This document shows positions 1-9,995 of a DNA stretch of 64,000 bases, one piece after another. A program made the position numbers and the translations under genes. Positions within the stretch are counted from its first letter, which is position 1. Each line of letters begins with the position of its first letter. Source of the DNA: an uncultured Alphaproteobacteria bacterium (GTDB lineage: Bacteria > Pseudomonadota > Alphaproteobacteria > Rhodospirillales > Rhodospirillaceae). The DNA lies in contig LT599022.1 in assembly GCA_900079695.1 (NCBI GenBank), positions 62,001 to 126,000 on the forward strand. The letters run 5' to 3'. The notes beneath the pieces are model-generated. The model saw only the letters and a program-made list of their open reading frames with translations. It had not been told where the DNA came from and made no database searches.

Positions 1-1
1 G

Positions 2-427
2 TCGGAAGTGTTCAACGCCCTCCAGCAGGGGGTCGTCGACGGCCAGGAAAACATGTTCGCCACCAACCGCGAAACCAAGATGTGGGAAGTGCAGAAGTAC
101 ATGACGGAACTGCACTACATGCGCTGGACCGGCGCGATCCTGGCGGGCGACCGGTGGTTCCGCGGCCTCGATCCCGACACCCGCAAGCTCGTCGCCGATG
201 CGGGCAAGCATGCGCAGGAGGTGATCTGGCCGTGGATGCAGAACTATGAAGACGAAGCCAAGAAGATGAGCGTCGAGCACGGCATGACCATCGACGTTCT
301 GACCGACGAGGACGACTGGCAGGCGAAGGCGCGCGCCACCTGGAGCAAGTTCGTCGACACCCCGGAGATGAAGAAGTTGACCGACATGGCGGTTGCTATC
401 GTCGAGAAGAACCATAAGAAGGACTGA
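2..427 (+). CDS. dctP: TRAP transporter substrate-binding protein DctP, C-terminal part
   Basis: This is the 3' end of a gene that begins before the window; frame 2 is open from the first base. The visible 141 residues match the C-terminal lobe of DctP-type periplasmic binding proteins, including the family stretch VFNALQQGVVDGQEN near the window edge, which forms part of the ligand cleft and hinge. The protein would capture an organic acid or similar solute in the periplasm and hand it to the DctQM membrane subunits encoded just downstream. The substrate cannot be told from this fragment. The gap to dctQ is 205 bases and contains G/C hairpins, which could keep dctP more abundant than its membrane partners. 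Confidence 0.9.
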   Translation, partial: SEVFNALQQGVVDGQENMFATNRETKMWEVQKYMTELHYMRWTGAILAGDRWFRGLDPDTRKLVADAGKHAQEVIWPWMQNYEDEAKKMSVEHGMTIDVLTDEDDWQAKARATWSKFVDTPEMKKLTDMAVAIVEKNHKKD

Positions 428-470
428 ACGCGTCCTCTCCGCCGTCGTGTCGGCTTCTCCGACCAAGATC

Positions 471-526
471 GCTCCCGGCGCGGCCGCCGTGCCGGGAGCG
501 CCCCAGCCGGGGGGAGGTGCCTCCCC
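471..526 (+). promoter_or_regulatory. hairpins in the dctP-dctQ gap
   Basis: A perfect 9-base inverted repeat (471-479 with 491-499) is followed by a second G-run/C-run inverted repeat (511-517 with 520-526). There is no T-run. Such structures between a binding-protein gene and its permease genes commonly act as processing or attenuation points; that role here is inferred. Confidence 0.45.
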
Positions 527-632
527 GGACGAAGGAAGAGACCCGCACGACGACGATGCTCTTGAACGCTCCTGGTTCGGTCGAGGCGAACACAAGATTG
601 CCCGGCCGCGGTTCCTACAGGGAGGAACGGGA

Positions 633-1145
633 ATGTCTGTACTTCGAAAAATCTACGGGAACCTGGAAGAATACCTCTGCGTATTCTTCGTCGCGCTGAT
701 CGTCGTCAGCCTGAGCGTTCAGGTGATCGTACGGTTCACGCTCGGGGAGGCGGTGGCCTGGGCGGAAGAGATCAGCCGGTTCGCGCTGATCTGGACGGTC
801 TACGTGGGCGCGTCGATGGCGGCGAAGCGGACCCTGCACGTGCGGGTGTCGGTGCAGTTCATGGCCTTTCCGCCGAAGGTGCGGCTGGCGTTTCGCGTAC
901 TGGCCGACGGCATCTGGATGGCCTTCAACCTGATCGCGGCCTACGTCTGCACCCAGGTGGTCGCCGATTCCTTCAGCTATCCCGAAGTTTCGCCGACGCT
1001 GCGGTGGACCACCGCCTACGTCGAAATGATCATCCCGATCTCCTGCGTCGCGGTGACGTGGCGCACCCTCGAGTGCTACCTCGTTCACCTGCGCAACGGC
1101 ACCCTCTACCGGATGGTCGCCGTGGAAGAGGAGCTCGGCCTCTGA
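633..1145 (+). CDS. dctQ: TRAP transporter small permease DctQ
   Basis: A 170-residue membrane protein of the DctQ family, with four hydrophobic segments, the first starting near residue 15 (LCVFFVALIVV). The motif AWAEEISRFALIW in the first half is characteristic of DctQ. It partners the large permease DctM in Na+-driven uptake of the solute bound by DctP. ATG 633 is chosen because GGAGGAAC lies just upstream; the open frame runs on further upstream, but that part is not DctQ-like. The stop overlaps the dctM start (TGATG), which indicates translational coupling. Confidence 0.9.
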   Translation: MSVLRKIYGNLEEYLCVFFVALIVVSLSVQVIVRFTLGEAVAWAEEISRFALIWTVYVGASMAAKRTLHVRVSVQFMAFPPKVRLAFRVLADGIWMAFNLIAAYVCTQVVADSFSYPEVSPTLRWTTAYVEMIIPISCVAVTWRTLECYLVHLRNGTLYRMVAVEEELGL

Positions 1146-2443
1146 TGAGTATCCTCACGATCGCCCTCGTCGCCCTGTTCGTGCTGTTCCTGATCGGCGT
1201 GCCGATCTACGCGGCGCTGCTGATCTCCTCGATGCTGGCGCTGTTCTTCAGCGACACCCTGCCGCTCGCGGTGGTGCAGGGGTCTCTCTTCGACGGGCTG
1301 AACATCTTTCCCCTGCTGGCGATTCCCTGCTTCATCGTCGCCGGGAAACTGATGGAGCGCGGCAACATCACCCAGGACATCATCGACGTGGTGAAGATGC
1401 TGGTCGGCCGTCTGTACGGCGGTATCGGCATCACCACGATCCTGGGATGCACGTTCTTCGCCGCGATCTCCGGTTCGGGCACCAGCACCGTCGCCGCGGT
1501 GGGCGCGGTGATGATCCCGGCGATGATCCGCAACAACTACAGCAGGACCTACGCCGGGGCGGTGGCCGCGACCGGCGGCACCATCGGCATCCTGATTCCG
1601 CCGAGCAACCCGATGATCATCTATGCGATCATCTGCAACGTCTCGGTCACCGGCATGTTCACCGCCGGGTTCCTCCCCGGGTTCATCATGGCCTTCTGCC
1701 TGAGCGTGGTGGCGTGGCTGCTCGCCCGTCATCACGGTTTCCGGGCGGACGAGGGTGCGGAGCCCTTCAGTGCCGGCGCGTTTCTGAAGACCTGCCGGCG
1801 GGCGTTCTTTTCCCTCGCGACCGTGATCATCGTTCTCGGCTCGATCTACAGCGGCATGGCCACGCCGGTGGAGGCCTCGGTGGTTGCGGTGTTGTGGGCT
1901 CTCTTCGTGGGGGTCGTGGTCAACCGGGCGCTGTCGATCAAGGATATCTACGACTCCTTCCTCGAAGGCGCGATCGTGTGCGGCTCGATCATGATCATCG
2001 TCGGCGCCTCCACCCTGTTCGGGAAGATCCTCACCTACGAGGAAGCCCCCGCGCGCCTGGCCAACGCGGTGGTGGCGTTCACCCACAACAAATATCTCGT
2101 GATGCTCCTGATCGTCGGGCTGCTCTACATTCTCGGCATGTTCATGGAAACGCTCGCGATGATCATCCTGGTGGCGCCGGTTCTGGTGCCGATGCTCCAT
2201 ATCCTGGAGATCAACCCGATCCATTTCGGCATCGTCATGATCATGGCCAACGAGACCGGGCTGCTGACGCCGCCGATGGGGGTCAACCTGTTCGTCTCGT
2301 CGCGCTTGACCGGGGTTTCGGTGGAGCGCCTGGCGGTGGCGGTGCTGCCCTATCTTCTGGCGATGGCGCTGGTCACCCTGCTGATCGTGTTCGTCGAGCC
2401 GATCTCGACGATCCTGCCGACGTTGCTCGGCTACAACTACTGA
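1145..2443 (+). CDS. dctM: TRAP transporter large permease DctM
   Basis: A 432-residue polytopic inner-membrane protein, the transporter core. Family features include the early segment LIGVPIYAALLISSM, the repeat motif AISGSGTSTVAAVGAVMIPAM near residue 110 and GLLTPPMGVNLFV near residue 375, a family-typical GxxTPPxGxNLF block. The length is typical of DctM. The start overlaps the dctQ stop by one base. A double hairpin follows immediately and separates it from the convergent rpiR-type regulator. Confidence 0.93.
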   Translation: MSILTIALVALFVLFLIGVPIYAALLISSMLALFFSDTLPLAVVQGSLFDGLNIFPLLAIPCFIVAGKLMERGNITQDIIDVVKMLVGRLYGGIGITTILGCTFFAAISGSGTSTVAAVGAVMIPAMIRNNYSRTYAGAVAATGGTIGILIPPSNPMIIYAIICNVSVTGMFTAGFLPGFIMAFCLSVVAWLLARHHGFRADEGAEPFSAGAFLKTCRRAFFSLATVIIVLGSIYSGMATPVEASVVAVLWALFVGVVVNRALSIKDIYDSFLEGAIVCGSIMIIVGASTLFGKILTYEEAPARLANAVVAFTHNKYLVMLLIVGLLYILGMFMETLAMIILVAPVLVPMLHILEINPIHFGIVMIMANETGLLTPPMGVNLFVSSRLTGVSVERLAVAVLPYLLAMALVTLLIVFVEPISTILPTLLGYNY

Positions 2444-2474
2444 CGTGCGTGTCGCCCTGCGGCGACACGCACGT
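2443..2474. terminator. 14-bp hairpin after dctM
   Basis: Perfect inverted repeat, arms 2443-2456 and 2461-2474 with a CTGC loop, starting inside the dctM stop codon. It lacks a T-run on either strand but lies between convergent genes, so it is probably a bidirectional terminator or mRNA 3'-end stabiliser. Confidence 0.6.
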
Positions 2475-2477
2475 TCC

Positions 2478-2514
2478 GAACCGGTGCGGCTCCGCTTTCG
2501 GGCCGCACCGGTTC
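2478..2514. terminator. second hairpin between convergent genes
   Basis: Perfect 13-base inverted repeat (2478-2490 with 2502-2514), loop of 11 bases. It is placed three bases after the previous hairpin and upstream of the end of the minus-strand regulator. There is no T-run. Confidence 0.55.
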
Positions 2515-2536
2515 CGCCCGCTCGGGGCTCCCGATT

Positions 2537-3379
2537 CTAGTCGGAGCAGCGCTTGTTCGCGGCGGCGATCGCCAGCGAGACCGACAGCGCCATCGTCGCG
2601 CCGAGGGAGCGGAATCCCTCGAAGTCGGACTCCGCGACTTCCAGCCACGCGCGCGACAGCCGCGCGATCGGCGAGAACACGCTGTCGGTGATGCCGACCA
2701 CCGGAACGTCCTTCTCGGCGAGGGCGCGGGTCCAGTCGACGGTCGCCGACGCATAGGGCGTGAAGGAGATCGAGAGCGCCGCGTCGGTGCGGCGCGCGAG
2801 GCTCAGGATTTCCTCGTCGTTGCCCAGCGCCGAGCCGAGCACCACCGCGCGCATCTTGAGCTTGCCGAAGATGTAGCCGAGGTAGCAGGTGGCGGGGTAG
2901 GAGCGGCGCTGTCCGAGAAGATAGATCGTATCGGCCGCCGCCAGAATGGACGTTGCGGTTTCGAGCGCTTCGGGGTCGAGGCTCTGGAGCGCGCGGTCGA
3001 GCGATTCGATCGCCGCGCCGAGCACGCCGGTGGCGATCACGTGCGCGCCCGAGGCGTTGTCGGGGATGATCGCCTTGGCGTGCGCGAGGCGCTCCTCGTA
3101 TGTCGAATTGCGCGTCTTCAGGCGCTGGCGGAAGACCTCCTGAAGATCGGAGAAGCCCTGATAGCCGAGGGTTTGCGCCAGACGGACAAGGGTCGAGGGC
3201 TGGACGTCCGCCGCCTTCGCGATGCTTGCGGCGGTGCCGAGGGCGACGTCTTCCGGGTTGTCCACGGCGAACCGGGCGACCTGCGCGAGGCGCTTCGGGA
3301 GGCTTTCGTGCCGGGCGAGGATGAGGGCGCGCAGGCCCTCGAAGTCGCGTGGCAGGGGGGGCGACGGCATCGATCCCAT
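2537..3379 (-). CDS. RpiR/MurR family transcriptional regulator (HTH_6 + SIS)
   Basis: About 280 residues. The N-terminal 80 form the RpiR-type helix-turn-helix (AKAADVQPSTLVRLAQTLGY). The C-terminal part from about residue 120 is a SIS sugar-phosphate-binding domain, with LGQRRSYPATCYLGY and VVGITDSVFSPIARL typical of the fold. Convergent with the TRAP operon, it is the likely local regulator of dctPQM or of the pathway that uses its substrate. The start is uncertain: TTG 3388, ATG 3379 and ATG 3370 are in frame with weak ribosome sites, and the first ATG is used here. A 31-base inverted repeat lies just upstream of the start and suggests autoregulation. The effector is not predictable. Confidence 0.85.
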   Translation of the reverse strand: MGSMPSPPLPRDFEGLRALILARHESLPKRLAQVARFAVDNPEDVALGTAASIAKAADVQPSTLVRLAQTLGYQGFSDLQEVFRQRLKTRNSTYEERLAHAKAIIPDNASGAHVIATGVLGAAIESLDRALQSLDPEALETATSILAAADTIYLLGQRRSYPATCYLGYIFGKLKMRAVVLGSALGNDEEILSLARRTDAALSISFTPYASATVDWTRALAEKDVPVVGITDSVFSPIARLSRAWLEVAESDFEGFRSLGATMALSVSLAIAAANKRCSD

Positions 3380-3389
3380 GATCCGCAAT

Positions 3390-3420
3390 CTCGTTCCAAT
3401 ATATCTGAAATCGGAACGAG
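3390..3420. promoter_or_regulatory. candidate operator of the RpiR-type regulator
   Basis: Inverted repeat CTCGTTCC-N15-GGAACGAG (arms 3390-3397 and 3413-3420) sits in the A/T-rich leader directly upstream of the minus-strand regulator start. The centre-to-centre spacing of about 23 bases fits dimers on one DNA face. Assignment to this regulator rests on position. Confidence 0.5.
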
Positions 3421-3450
3421 TATTTCATTCTTGCGTGAGCTTGGCCACCG

Positions 3451-4068
3451 CTATTTTCGTGCCGCGCCGTGCAGGAAGATGTCGACGGCGGAATCGACCC
3501 GGTCGTGCGCGGCGGCCAGCAGCGGGGCGAGGGGGGAGCCCAGCAGCGCGCGGTATTCCGCGTCCGCGATGACCATTCCGAGAAACGTCTTGGCGGCGTT
3601 TTCCGGGTCCATCGGGCGGAGGCGTCCGGAGGCGACGCAGCGCTGCAGATAGGCCGCGAGCAGCGCCTGGCCCATTTCCGGGGCGATGCGGAGAAACGCG
3701 TTGGAGAGTTCGGGGAAGCGTCCGCTTTCGGCCACCAGGATCTGCACGATCGTGACCGTTTCGGGCGTGAAGATCGCGGCGAGGAAGCCGTGCGCGAACT
3801 CGCGCAGCGTGGTTTCGGGCGCGGCGTCGCTGGTTTCCAGAGTCTGGAAGATGGCCTCGACCGACCGGCAGACGTCGCGGAGAACCTCGAGGAACAATCC
3901 CTCCTTGCCGCCGAAGATCTCCATCAACGTGCTGCGCGAGCCGCCGGCCATGCCGACGATGTCGCCGATCGTGGTGCGCTCGTAGCCCTTGTCGAGGAAC
4001 AGCACGCGCGCCGCCGCGAGAAGCGCGTCGCGCCGTTTCTCCCTCCGTGAGGTTCCGCTCGTCGTCAT
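3451..4068 (-). CDS. TetR/AcrR family repressor of the efflux operon
   Basis: 205 residues. The N-terminal TetR helix-turn-helix covers about residues 10-60 (LFLDKGYERTTIGDIVGMAGGSRSTLMEIFGGKEGLF), followed by an all-helical ligand-binding domain with a C-terminal TetR_C-like region (IAPEMGQALLAAYLQRCVASGRL). It is transcribed divergently from the RND efflux operon, and the 184-base gap between them holds a strong TetR-style palindrome, so it very probably represses both genes and is released by a pump substrate. ATG 4068 has AAGGGAG upstream. Family placement is firm; the ligand is unknown. Confidence 0.9.
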   Translation of the reverse strand: MTTSGTSRREKRRDALLAAARVLFLDKGYERTTIGDIVGMAGGSRSTLMEIFGGKEGLFLEVLRDVCRSVEAIFQTLETSDAAPETTLREFAHGFLAAIFTPETVTIVQILVAESGRFPELSNAFLRIAPEMGQALLAAYLQRCVASGRLRPMDPENAAKTFLGMVIADAEYRALLGSPLAPLLAAAHDRVDSAVDIFLHGAARK

Positions 4069-4181
4069 GTCTCTCGCTCCCTTTCCGGCACCATAGGAAA
4101 ACCCGCCGGTTGCCGCAACGGTGCGGGCGCCTTTGTGAACTGCGCCACGCTTCCGCCGCGAAAAAGCGATGGTCGCGTTAG

Positions 4182-4204
4182 GTGTACCGTACTATACAGT
4201 ACAC
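4182..4204. promoter_or_regulatory. TetR-type operator in the efflux promoter
   Basis: Palindrome with outer arms GTGTAC (4182-4187) and GTACAC (4199-4204) around a TACTATA core, 48 bases before the adaptor start. It resembles operators of AcrR/AmeR-like repressors of RND pumps. It probably overlaps the pump promoter, since an A/T-rich TATACA (4193-4198) lies within it. Confidence 0.65.
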
Positions 4205-4252
4205 ATTCAAGCGCAGGGGGCTGCCCGCGCGATCGGAGCGGATGAGGATGCG

Positions 4253-5410
4253 ATGACGAATTGGCGAAAGATCGGTGCCGGTGCGATCGGGGCGACCTGC
4301 GCGTTGCTGCTTGCGGCGTGCAACGACGAGCCGCGGCAGGCGGCGGAACGTCCGGTCCAGGTGGGCGTGGTGGAAGTCGCGCCGTCGGATCTGGCGGTGA
4401 GCACGGAGCTGTCCGGCCGGGTCGCGGCGGTGCGGGTCTCCGAGGTGCGGCCCCAGGTTTCGGGCATCGTCAAGCGCCGCCTGTTCGAGGAAGGCGGCAA
4501 CGTCGTCGCGGGCGAGCAGCTCTATCAGATCGATTCCGACCGTTACGCCGCCACGCTCGCGAGCGCGGAGGCGGATCTCGCCAAGGCGCGCGCCAATCTC
4601 AAGTCGGTGCAGGCGAAGGCGGAGCGCTACGCCGCGCTGGTGAAGGTCAATGCGGTGAGCAAGCAGGATTACGACGACGCGGTGGCGAGCCTCGACCAGG
4701 CGCGCGCCGAGGTGAAGGCGGGCGCGGCGGCGCTCGATCTCGCCTCCATCGACCTCATCTACACCCGGGTGAACGCGCCGATCTCGGGCCGCATCGGCAA
4801 GTCCTCGGTGACCGAGGGCGCGCTCGTGACCGCCAACCAGACCGACGCCCTCGCGACCGTCACCCAACTCGATCCGATCTACGTCGACCTCACCCGGTCG
4901 AGCGTCGAGATGCTGAAGCTGCGGCGGGAGATCGAGGCCGGGCGGGTCGACGGCCAGACCGCCGCGGCGCGGGTTTCGGTGACGGTCGATGGCGACGACG
5001 CGCCCTATGCCGAAACCGGCGTCCTGCAGTTCTCCGACGTTACCGTCGATCAGAGCACCGGCATGGTGACGGTGCGCGCGGTGTTCCCCAACCCGCGGCA
5101 CGAGCTGCTGCCCGGTATGTTCGTGCGCGCCCGCGTCGCCCAGGGCGTGCGCAAGGGCGCGCTGACGGTGCCGCAGCGGGCGCTGATCCGCGATGCGGCG
5201 GGCGGCGCCGGAGTGTGGATGGCCGACGCTGCGGGCAAGGCGGCGATGCGCCCGATCACGGTGTCGCATCTGGTCGGCGGCGCATGGATCGTCGAAAGCG
5301 GCCTGAACCCGGGCGACCGGGTGATCGTCGACGGCCTCCAGAACCTGCGCCCCGGCGTCGCGGTCGAGCCGGTTCCGGCCAAGCCGGCCGCCAAGGTCGC
5401 CAACCGGTAA
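4253..5410 (+). CDS. RND efflux periplasmic adaptor lipoprotein
   Basis: 385 residues of the AcrA/MexA membrane-fusion family. The lipobox LLLAACN near residue 20 marks a lipoprotein anchored in the inner membrane. It has the family order: beta-barrel/lipoyl half (VSEVRPQVSGIVKRRLFEEGG), alpha-hairpin (ASAEADLAKARANLKSVQAKAERY), second lipoyl half (IDLIYTRVNAPISGRIGKSSV), then the barrel and membrane-proximal domains. It bridges the pump (next gene, 12 bases on) to the outer-membrane channel. ATG 4253 is chosen because it begins the signal peptide directly; the frame stays open for 28 codons upstream, through the operator region. Confidence 0.93.
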   Translation: MTNWRKIGAGAIGATCALLLAACNDEPRQAAERPVQVGVVEVAPSDLAVSTELSGRVAAVRVSEVRPQVSGIVKRRLFEEGGNVVAGEQLYQIDSDRYAATLASAEADLAKARANLKSVQAKAERYAALVKVNAVSKQDYDDAVASLDQARAEVKAGAAALDLASIDLIYTRVNAPISGRIGKSSVTEGALVTANQTDALATVTQLDPIYVDLTRSSVEMLKLRREIEAGRVDGQTAAARVSVTVDGDDAPYAETGVLQFSDVTVDQSTGMVTVRAVFPNPRHELLPGMFVRARVAQGVRKGALTVPQRALIRDAAGGAGVWMADAAGKAAMRPITVSHLVGGAWIVESGLNPGDRVIVDGLQNLRPGVAVEPVPAKPAAKVANR

Positions 5411-5422
5411 GGGTTCCTTCAG

Positions 5423-8400
5423 ATGATTTCGAAGTTCTTCATCGACCGCCCGGTGTTCGCCTGGGTGATCGCGATCTCGATCATGCTCGCGGGCGTGCTT
5501 TCGATCCTCGGGCTGCCGGTCGAGCAGTATCCGCGCATCGCCCCGCCGTCGGTGACGATCACCGCGTCCTATCCGGGGGCCTCGGCGAAAACCCTGGAGG
5601 ACACCGTCACCCAGGTGATCGAGCAGAAGATGACCGGCATCGATCACTTCCGCTACATGTCGTCCACCAGCGATTCCGCGGGCAACGTCACCATTACCCT
5701 GACCTTCGAGCCCGAGGCCGATCCCGACATCGCCCAGGTGCAGGTGCAGAACAAGCTCCAGCTCGCCACCCCGCTGCTGCCGGAGGAGGTGCAGCGCCAG
5801 GGCATCACCGTCGCCAAGGCGGCGAAGAGCTTCCTGATGGTGGTGGGCTTCGTCTCCACCGACGGCTCGATGGCCCAGGGCGACATCGAGGATTACGTCG
5901 GCTCCAACGTCGTCGACCCGCTCGGCCGCATCGACGGCGTCGGCGATACCACCCTGTTCGGCCGCCAGCATGCGATGCGGGTCTGGCTCGATCCCGGCAA
6001 GCTCGAAAGCTTCGGCGTCACCACCGCCGACGTGGTGAGCGCGATCGAGGCGGAGAACGCCACGGTTTCGGCCGGGCAGCTCGGCGGCGCGCCCGCGCTC
6101 GAGGGCCAGCCCCTCAACGCCACGGTGCTGGCGCAGCAGCGCCTCGAAACCGTCGAGGAATTCGGCGACATCCTGATCCGCGTCAACACCGACGGCTCGC
6201 GCCTGCGGCTCAAGGACGTGGCGCGCGTCGAACTCGGCTCGGAAAGCTACGAAACCGCCGCCCGCTACAGCCGCATGCCCGCGTCGGGCCTCGCGATCAA
6301 GCTGCGGTCCGGCGCCAACGCGCTCGACACCGCCGCCGCCGTGCGGGCCAAGCTGGCGGAGTTGCAGCAGTTCTTTCCCCACGGACTGGAGGTCCGCTAC
6401 CCGCTCGACACCACGCCGTTCGTGCGGATTTCGATCGAGGAGGTGGTCAAGACCCTGATCGAGGCGATCGTTCTCGTGGTCGCGGTGATGTACCTGTTCC
6501 TGCAGAACTTCCGCGCCACGATCATTCCCACCATCGCGGTGCCGGTGGTGCTGCTCGGCACCTTCGGCGTCATGGCGGCGTTGGGGTTCACCATCAACAC
6601 CCTGACGATGTTCGGTCTGGTGCTGGCGATCGGCCTGCTGGTGGACGACGCGATCGTCGTCGTCGAGAACGTCGAGCGGGTGATGAGCGAGGAGAAACTG
6701 CCGCCCCGCGCCGCGACGCGCAAGTCGATGGAGCAGGTGTCAGGCGCGTTGGTCGGCATCGCCCTGGTGCTGTCCGCGGTGTTCGTGCCGATGGCGTTCA
6801 TGAGCGGCTCCACCGGGGCGATCTATCGCCAGTTCTCGCTCACCATGGTTTCGGCGATGGTGCTTTCGGTGGTGGTGGCGTTGGTGCTGACCCCGGCGCT
6901 GTGCGCGACGCTTTTGAAGCCGGTGGAGACGGGGCGCCACGGCGGCGGCTTTTTCGGCTGGTTCAACCGCGTCTTCGACCGCGGACGGCGGCGCTACCGC
7001 ACCGGCGTGCATGCGGCGGTGCGGCGCATCGGGCCGTTCTTTCTCGCCTATGCGGCGATCGTCGCGGTGCTCGGCGTGCTGTTCGTGCGTCTGCCCACCG
7101 CCTTCCTGCCCGACGAGGACCAGGGAATTCTCTTCGCCCAGGTGACGATGCCGCCCGGCACGCCGCGCGAGCGGACGCTTGCGGTGATCAAGGAGATCGA
7201 GACCCATTTCCTCGACGACGAGAAAGAGAACGTGCGCGGGATGATGACGGTGGTCGGCTTCAATTTCGCCGGGCGCGGTCAGAGTTCGGGCATGGCGTTC
7301 ATCGACCTCAAGGACTGGAGCGAACGCACCCGCGCCGATCAGAAGGTCGACAGGATCGCCGCGCGGGCGATGCAGCGTTTCGCGGGGCTGCGCGAGGCGC
7401 GGGTGTTCGCCTTCCAGCCGCCCTCGGTGATGGAGCTCGGCAACGCCAACGGCTTCGACTTCGAACTCATCGACCGCGGCGGAGTCGGCCACGACAAATT
7501 GCTGGAGGCGCGCAACATGCTGCTCGGCATGGCGGCGCGCAATCCGGATCTGGTGGCGGTGCGCCCCAACGGCCTCGAGGACACGCCGCAGTACAAAGTG
7601 TCCATCGATCGCGTCAAGGCGAAGGCCCTCGGCCTTTCGGTGGCCGACATCAACGCCACCCTCTCGGCGGCGTGGGGATCGAGCTACGTCAACGATTTCA
7701 ACGACAAGGGGCGGGTGAAGAAGGTCTACGTCCAGGCCGACGCCCCCTATCGCATGGTGCCGGAAGACCTCGACCGCTGGTATGTGCGCGGCTCGACCGG
7801 CGCGATGGCGCCGTTCGCGTCGTTCGCCTCGGCGCGCTGGACCACCGGCGCGGCCCAGCTCGAACGCTACAACGGCCTGTCCTCAATGGAAATCCTCGGC
7901 AACGCCGCGCCGGGCAAAAGCTCGGGCGACGCGATGGCGGCGATGGAGAGCCTCGCCGCCAAGCTGCCGCCGGGGATCGGGTTCGACTGGACCGGCCTCT
8001 CCTACGAAGAGCGTCTGGCCGGATCGCAGGCCCCGGCGCTGTACGCGATTTCGCTGGTCGTGGTGTTTCTGTGCCTCGCCGCGCTTTACGAGAGTTGGTC
8101 GATCCCGTTCTCGGTGATGCTGGTGGTGCCGCTCGGCGTCGTCGGCGCGGTTCTGGCGGCAAGCCTGCGCGGGCTGTCCAACGACGTCTATTTCCAGGTC
8201 GGTCTGCTCACCACCATCGGCCTGTCGGCGAAGAACGCGATCCTGATCGTCGAGTTCGCCAAGGATCTGCACGACACCGGCCGGCCGCTGGTGGGCGCGG
8301 TGATCGAGGCGGCGCAGCAGCGCCTGCGTCCGATCGTCATGACCTCGCTCGCCTTCGTCCTCGGCGTGGTGCCACTGGCGATTTCGACCGGCGCGGGGTC

Positions 8401-8560
8401 GGGCAGTCAGAACGCCATCGGCACCGGCGTGATCGGCGGCATGATCACCGCCACGGTGCTGGCGATCTTCTTCGTGCCGGTGTTCTTCGTCGCGGTGTCG
8501 CGATGGTTCGCGCGGCCGCATCGCCGGGTGACGATCTCCGGAGGCACCGATCATGCGTAA
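5423..8560 (+). CDS. RND multidrug efflux pump, HAE1 family
   Basis: 1045 residues, the usual AcrB/MexB length. It starts with the family signature [18 protein letters not shown]. The transmembrane proton-relay residues are visible: the Asp pair in [16 protein letters not shown] (about residue 410) and the Lys in [19 protein letters not shown] (about residue 940). Periplasmic porter and docking domains lie between the transmembrane blocks. It exports hydrophobic compounds, using the proton gradient, through the adaptor and NodT channel encoded on either side. Its last eight bases overlap the start of the channel gene. Specific substrates cannot be predicted. Confidence 0.95.
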   Translation: MISKFFIDRPVFAWVIAISIMLAGVLSILGLPVEQYPRIAPPSVTITASYPGASAKTLEDTVTQVIEQKMTGIDHFRYMSSTSDSAGNVTITLTFEPEADPDIAQVQVQNKLQLATPLLPEEVQRQGITVAKAAKSFLMVVGFVSTDGSMAQGDIEDYVGSNVVDPLGRIDGVGDTTLFGRQHAMRVWLDPGKLESFGVTTADVVSAIEAENATVSAGQLGGAPALEGQPLNATVLAQQRLETVEEFGDILIRVNTDGSRLRLKDVARVELGSESYETAARYSRMPASGLAIKLRSGANALDTAAAVRAKLAELQQFFPHGLEVRYPLDTTPFVRISIEEVVKTLIEAIVLVVAVMYLFLQNFRATIIPTIAVPVVLLGTFGVMAALGFTINTLTMFGLVLAIGLLVDDAIVVVENVERVMSEEKLPPRAATRKSMEQVSGALVGIALVLSAVFVPMAFMSGSTGAIYRQFSLTMVSAMVLSVVVALVLTPALCATLLKPVETGRHGGGFFGWFNRVFDRGRRRYRTGVHAAVRRIGPFFLAYAAIVAVLGVLFVRLPTAFLPDEDQGILFAQVTMPPGTPRERTLAVIKEIETHFLDDEKENVRGMMTVVGFNFAGRGQSSGMAFIDLKDWSERTRADQKVDRIAARAMQRFAGLREARVFAFQPPSVMELGNANGFDFELIDRGGVGHDKLLEARNMLLGMAARNPDLVAVRPNGLEDTPQYKVSIDRVKAKALGLSVADINATLSAAWGSSYVNDFNDKGRVKKVYVQADAPYRMVPEDLDRWYVRGSTGAMAPFASFASARWTTGAAQLERYNGLSSMEILGNAAPGKSSGDAMAAMESLAAKLPPGIGFDWTGLSYEERLAGSQAPALYAISLVVVFLCLAALYESWSIPFSVMLVVPLGVVGAVLAASLRGLSNDVYFQVGLLTTIGLSAKNAILIVEFAKDLHDTGRPLVGAVIEAAQQRLRPIVMTSLAFVLGVVPLAISTGAGSGSQNAIGTGVIGGMITATVLAIFFVPVFFVAVSRWFARPHRRVTISGGTDHA

Positions 8561-9959
8561 CGCGTTGTCCTGCGCCGCGGCGGCTCTGCTCGCCGGGTGC
8601 TCGCTGATTCCCGATATGGAGACGCCCGCGTCGCCGGTGGCGGGGGCATGGCCCGACGGGCCCGCCTACGCGGCTCCGGCGGCCGATGCCCGGCCGTTCG
8701 CCGATCTCGGCTGGAACGAAGTCTTCCAGGCGCCCGATCTGCGCCGCCTGATCGAGACGGCGATCGCCAACAACCGCGATCTCCGCGTCGCCGCCCTCAA
8801 CGTCGAGGCGGCGCGCGCCACCTACCGCGTCAGCCGCGCCGATCTCTATCCGCAGGTGGACGGCGCGGCGTCCGGCAAGCGTGCCCGCACTCCGGCGGAG
8901 CTGTCCTCCGCCGGACGGGCGGTCACCGCCGGAACCTATTCGGCCGATCTCGGCGTCACCGCGTTCGAGCTCGATTTCTTCGGCCGCGTCCGCAGCCTCG
9001 AGGCGGAGGCGCTGGAGCGCTTCCTCGCCACCGAGGAGGCGCGCGTCGATGCGCAGATCTCCCTGGTCGCCGAGGTCGCTCAAGCATGGCTGGCGTGGCA
9101 GGCGGACCGCGATCAGTTGCGTCTCGCCGAGGAGACCTTGGCGTCGCGGCAGCAGTCTCTCGATCTCGTCGCCGCCCGGTTCCGCAACGGCGTCGCCACC
9201 CAGCTCGACGTCGCGCAGGCGCGCAGCGCGCTCGAGACCGCGCGGGTGGCGCGGGTGAGCTACGTGCGGGCGGTGGCGCAGGATCGCAACGCCCTCGAAC
9301 TGTTGGTCGGGCGGCCGCTCGCCGCGGCGGAGATCGCGGAGACGGGCGTCGCCGGAGCGGTGACGCTGCCGCCGGTCGGCACGTCGTCGGAGGTGCTGCT
9401 GCGCCGTCCGGATATCCGCGAGGCGGAACACAAGCTGCGCGCCGCCAACGCCGACATCGGTGCGGCGCGCGCGGCGTTCTTCCCCACGATCTCGCTGACC
9501 GGCAGCCTCGGGGTTTCGAGCGCCTCGCTCGGCAACCTGTTCGAAGGGGCGTCGCGCACCTGGGCTTTCGGTCCGAACCTGTCGGTACCGATCTTCACCG
9601 CCGGACGCAACCAAGCCAACCTCGACGCCGCGAAAGTCGCCCGCGACACCGCCGTCGCCACCTACGAGAAGGCGATCCAGACCGCCTTCCGCGAAGTGGC
9701 GGATGCGCTCGCGGCGCGCGCCACGCTGGTGGACGAGATCGCCGCGCAGCGGGATCTGGTGGCCGCCAACCGCGAGGCGCTCGATCTTTCGCAGCGGCGC
9801 TATGCGCGCGGCGTCGCCGACTATCTCGACGTGCTGGACGCGCAGCGCGAGCTGTTCACCGCGCAGCAGACCGAAATCTCGCTCCGCCAGCAGGAGGCGG
9901 ACAATCTGGTGGCGCTCTACAAGGCGCTGGGCGGCGGCGCGGGAGGATCGGCGTCGTGA
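8553..9959 (+). CDS. NodT-family outer-membrane efflux lipoprotein
   Basis: 468 residues with signal peptide and lipobox LLAGCS (Cys about 15), then two outer-membrane efflux repeats of the TolC/NodT type. Typical features are [54 protein letters not shown]-like text around residue 290 (with LLRRPDI), and [19 protein letters not shown] near the C terminus. It forms the trimeric exit duct for the preceding RND pump. The start overlaps the pump gene by 8 bases. Confident in family and in membership of this tripartite system. Confidence 0.93.
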   Translation: MRNALSCAAAALLAGCSLIPDMETPASPVAGAWPDGPAYAAPAADARPFADLGWNEVFQAPDLRRLIETAIANNRDLRVAALNVEAARATYRVSRADLYPQVDGAASGKRARTPAELSSAGRAVTAGTYSADLGVTAFELDFFGRVRSLEAEALERFLATEEARVDAQISLVAEVAQAWLAWQADRDQLRLAEETLASRQQSLDLVAARFRNGVATQLDVAQARSALETARVARVSYVRAVAQDRNALELLVGRPLAAAEIAETGVAGAVTLPPVGTSSEVLLRRPDIREAEHKLRAANADIGAARAAFFPTISLTGSLGVSSASLGNLFEGASRTWAFGPNLSVPIFTAGRNQANLDAAKVARDTAVATYEKAIQTAFREVADALAARATLVDEIAAQRDLVAANREALDLSQRRYARGVADYLDVLDAQRELFTAQQTEISLRQQEADNLVALYKALGGGAGGSAS

Positions 9960-9995
9960 TGCGGGCGCGGGGAGCGGAGGATGGAGGAGGAGAGG

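Noticed and set aside
4261-8607. 1448-codon plus-strand frame across the RND adaptor and pump
   Set aside because: Arg/Gly-rich out-of-frame shadow of two recognised genes.
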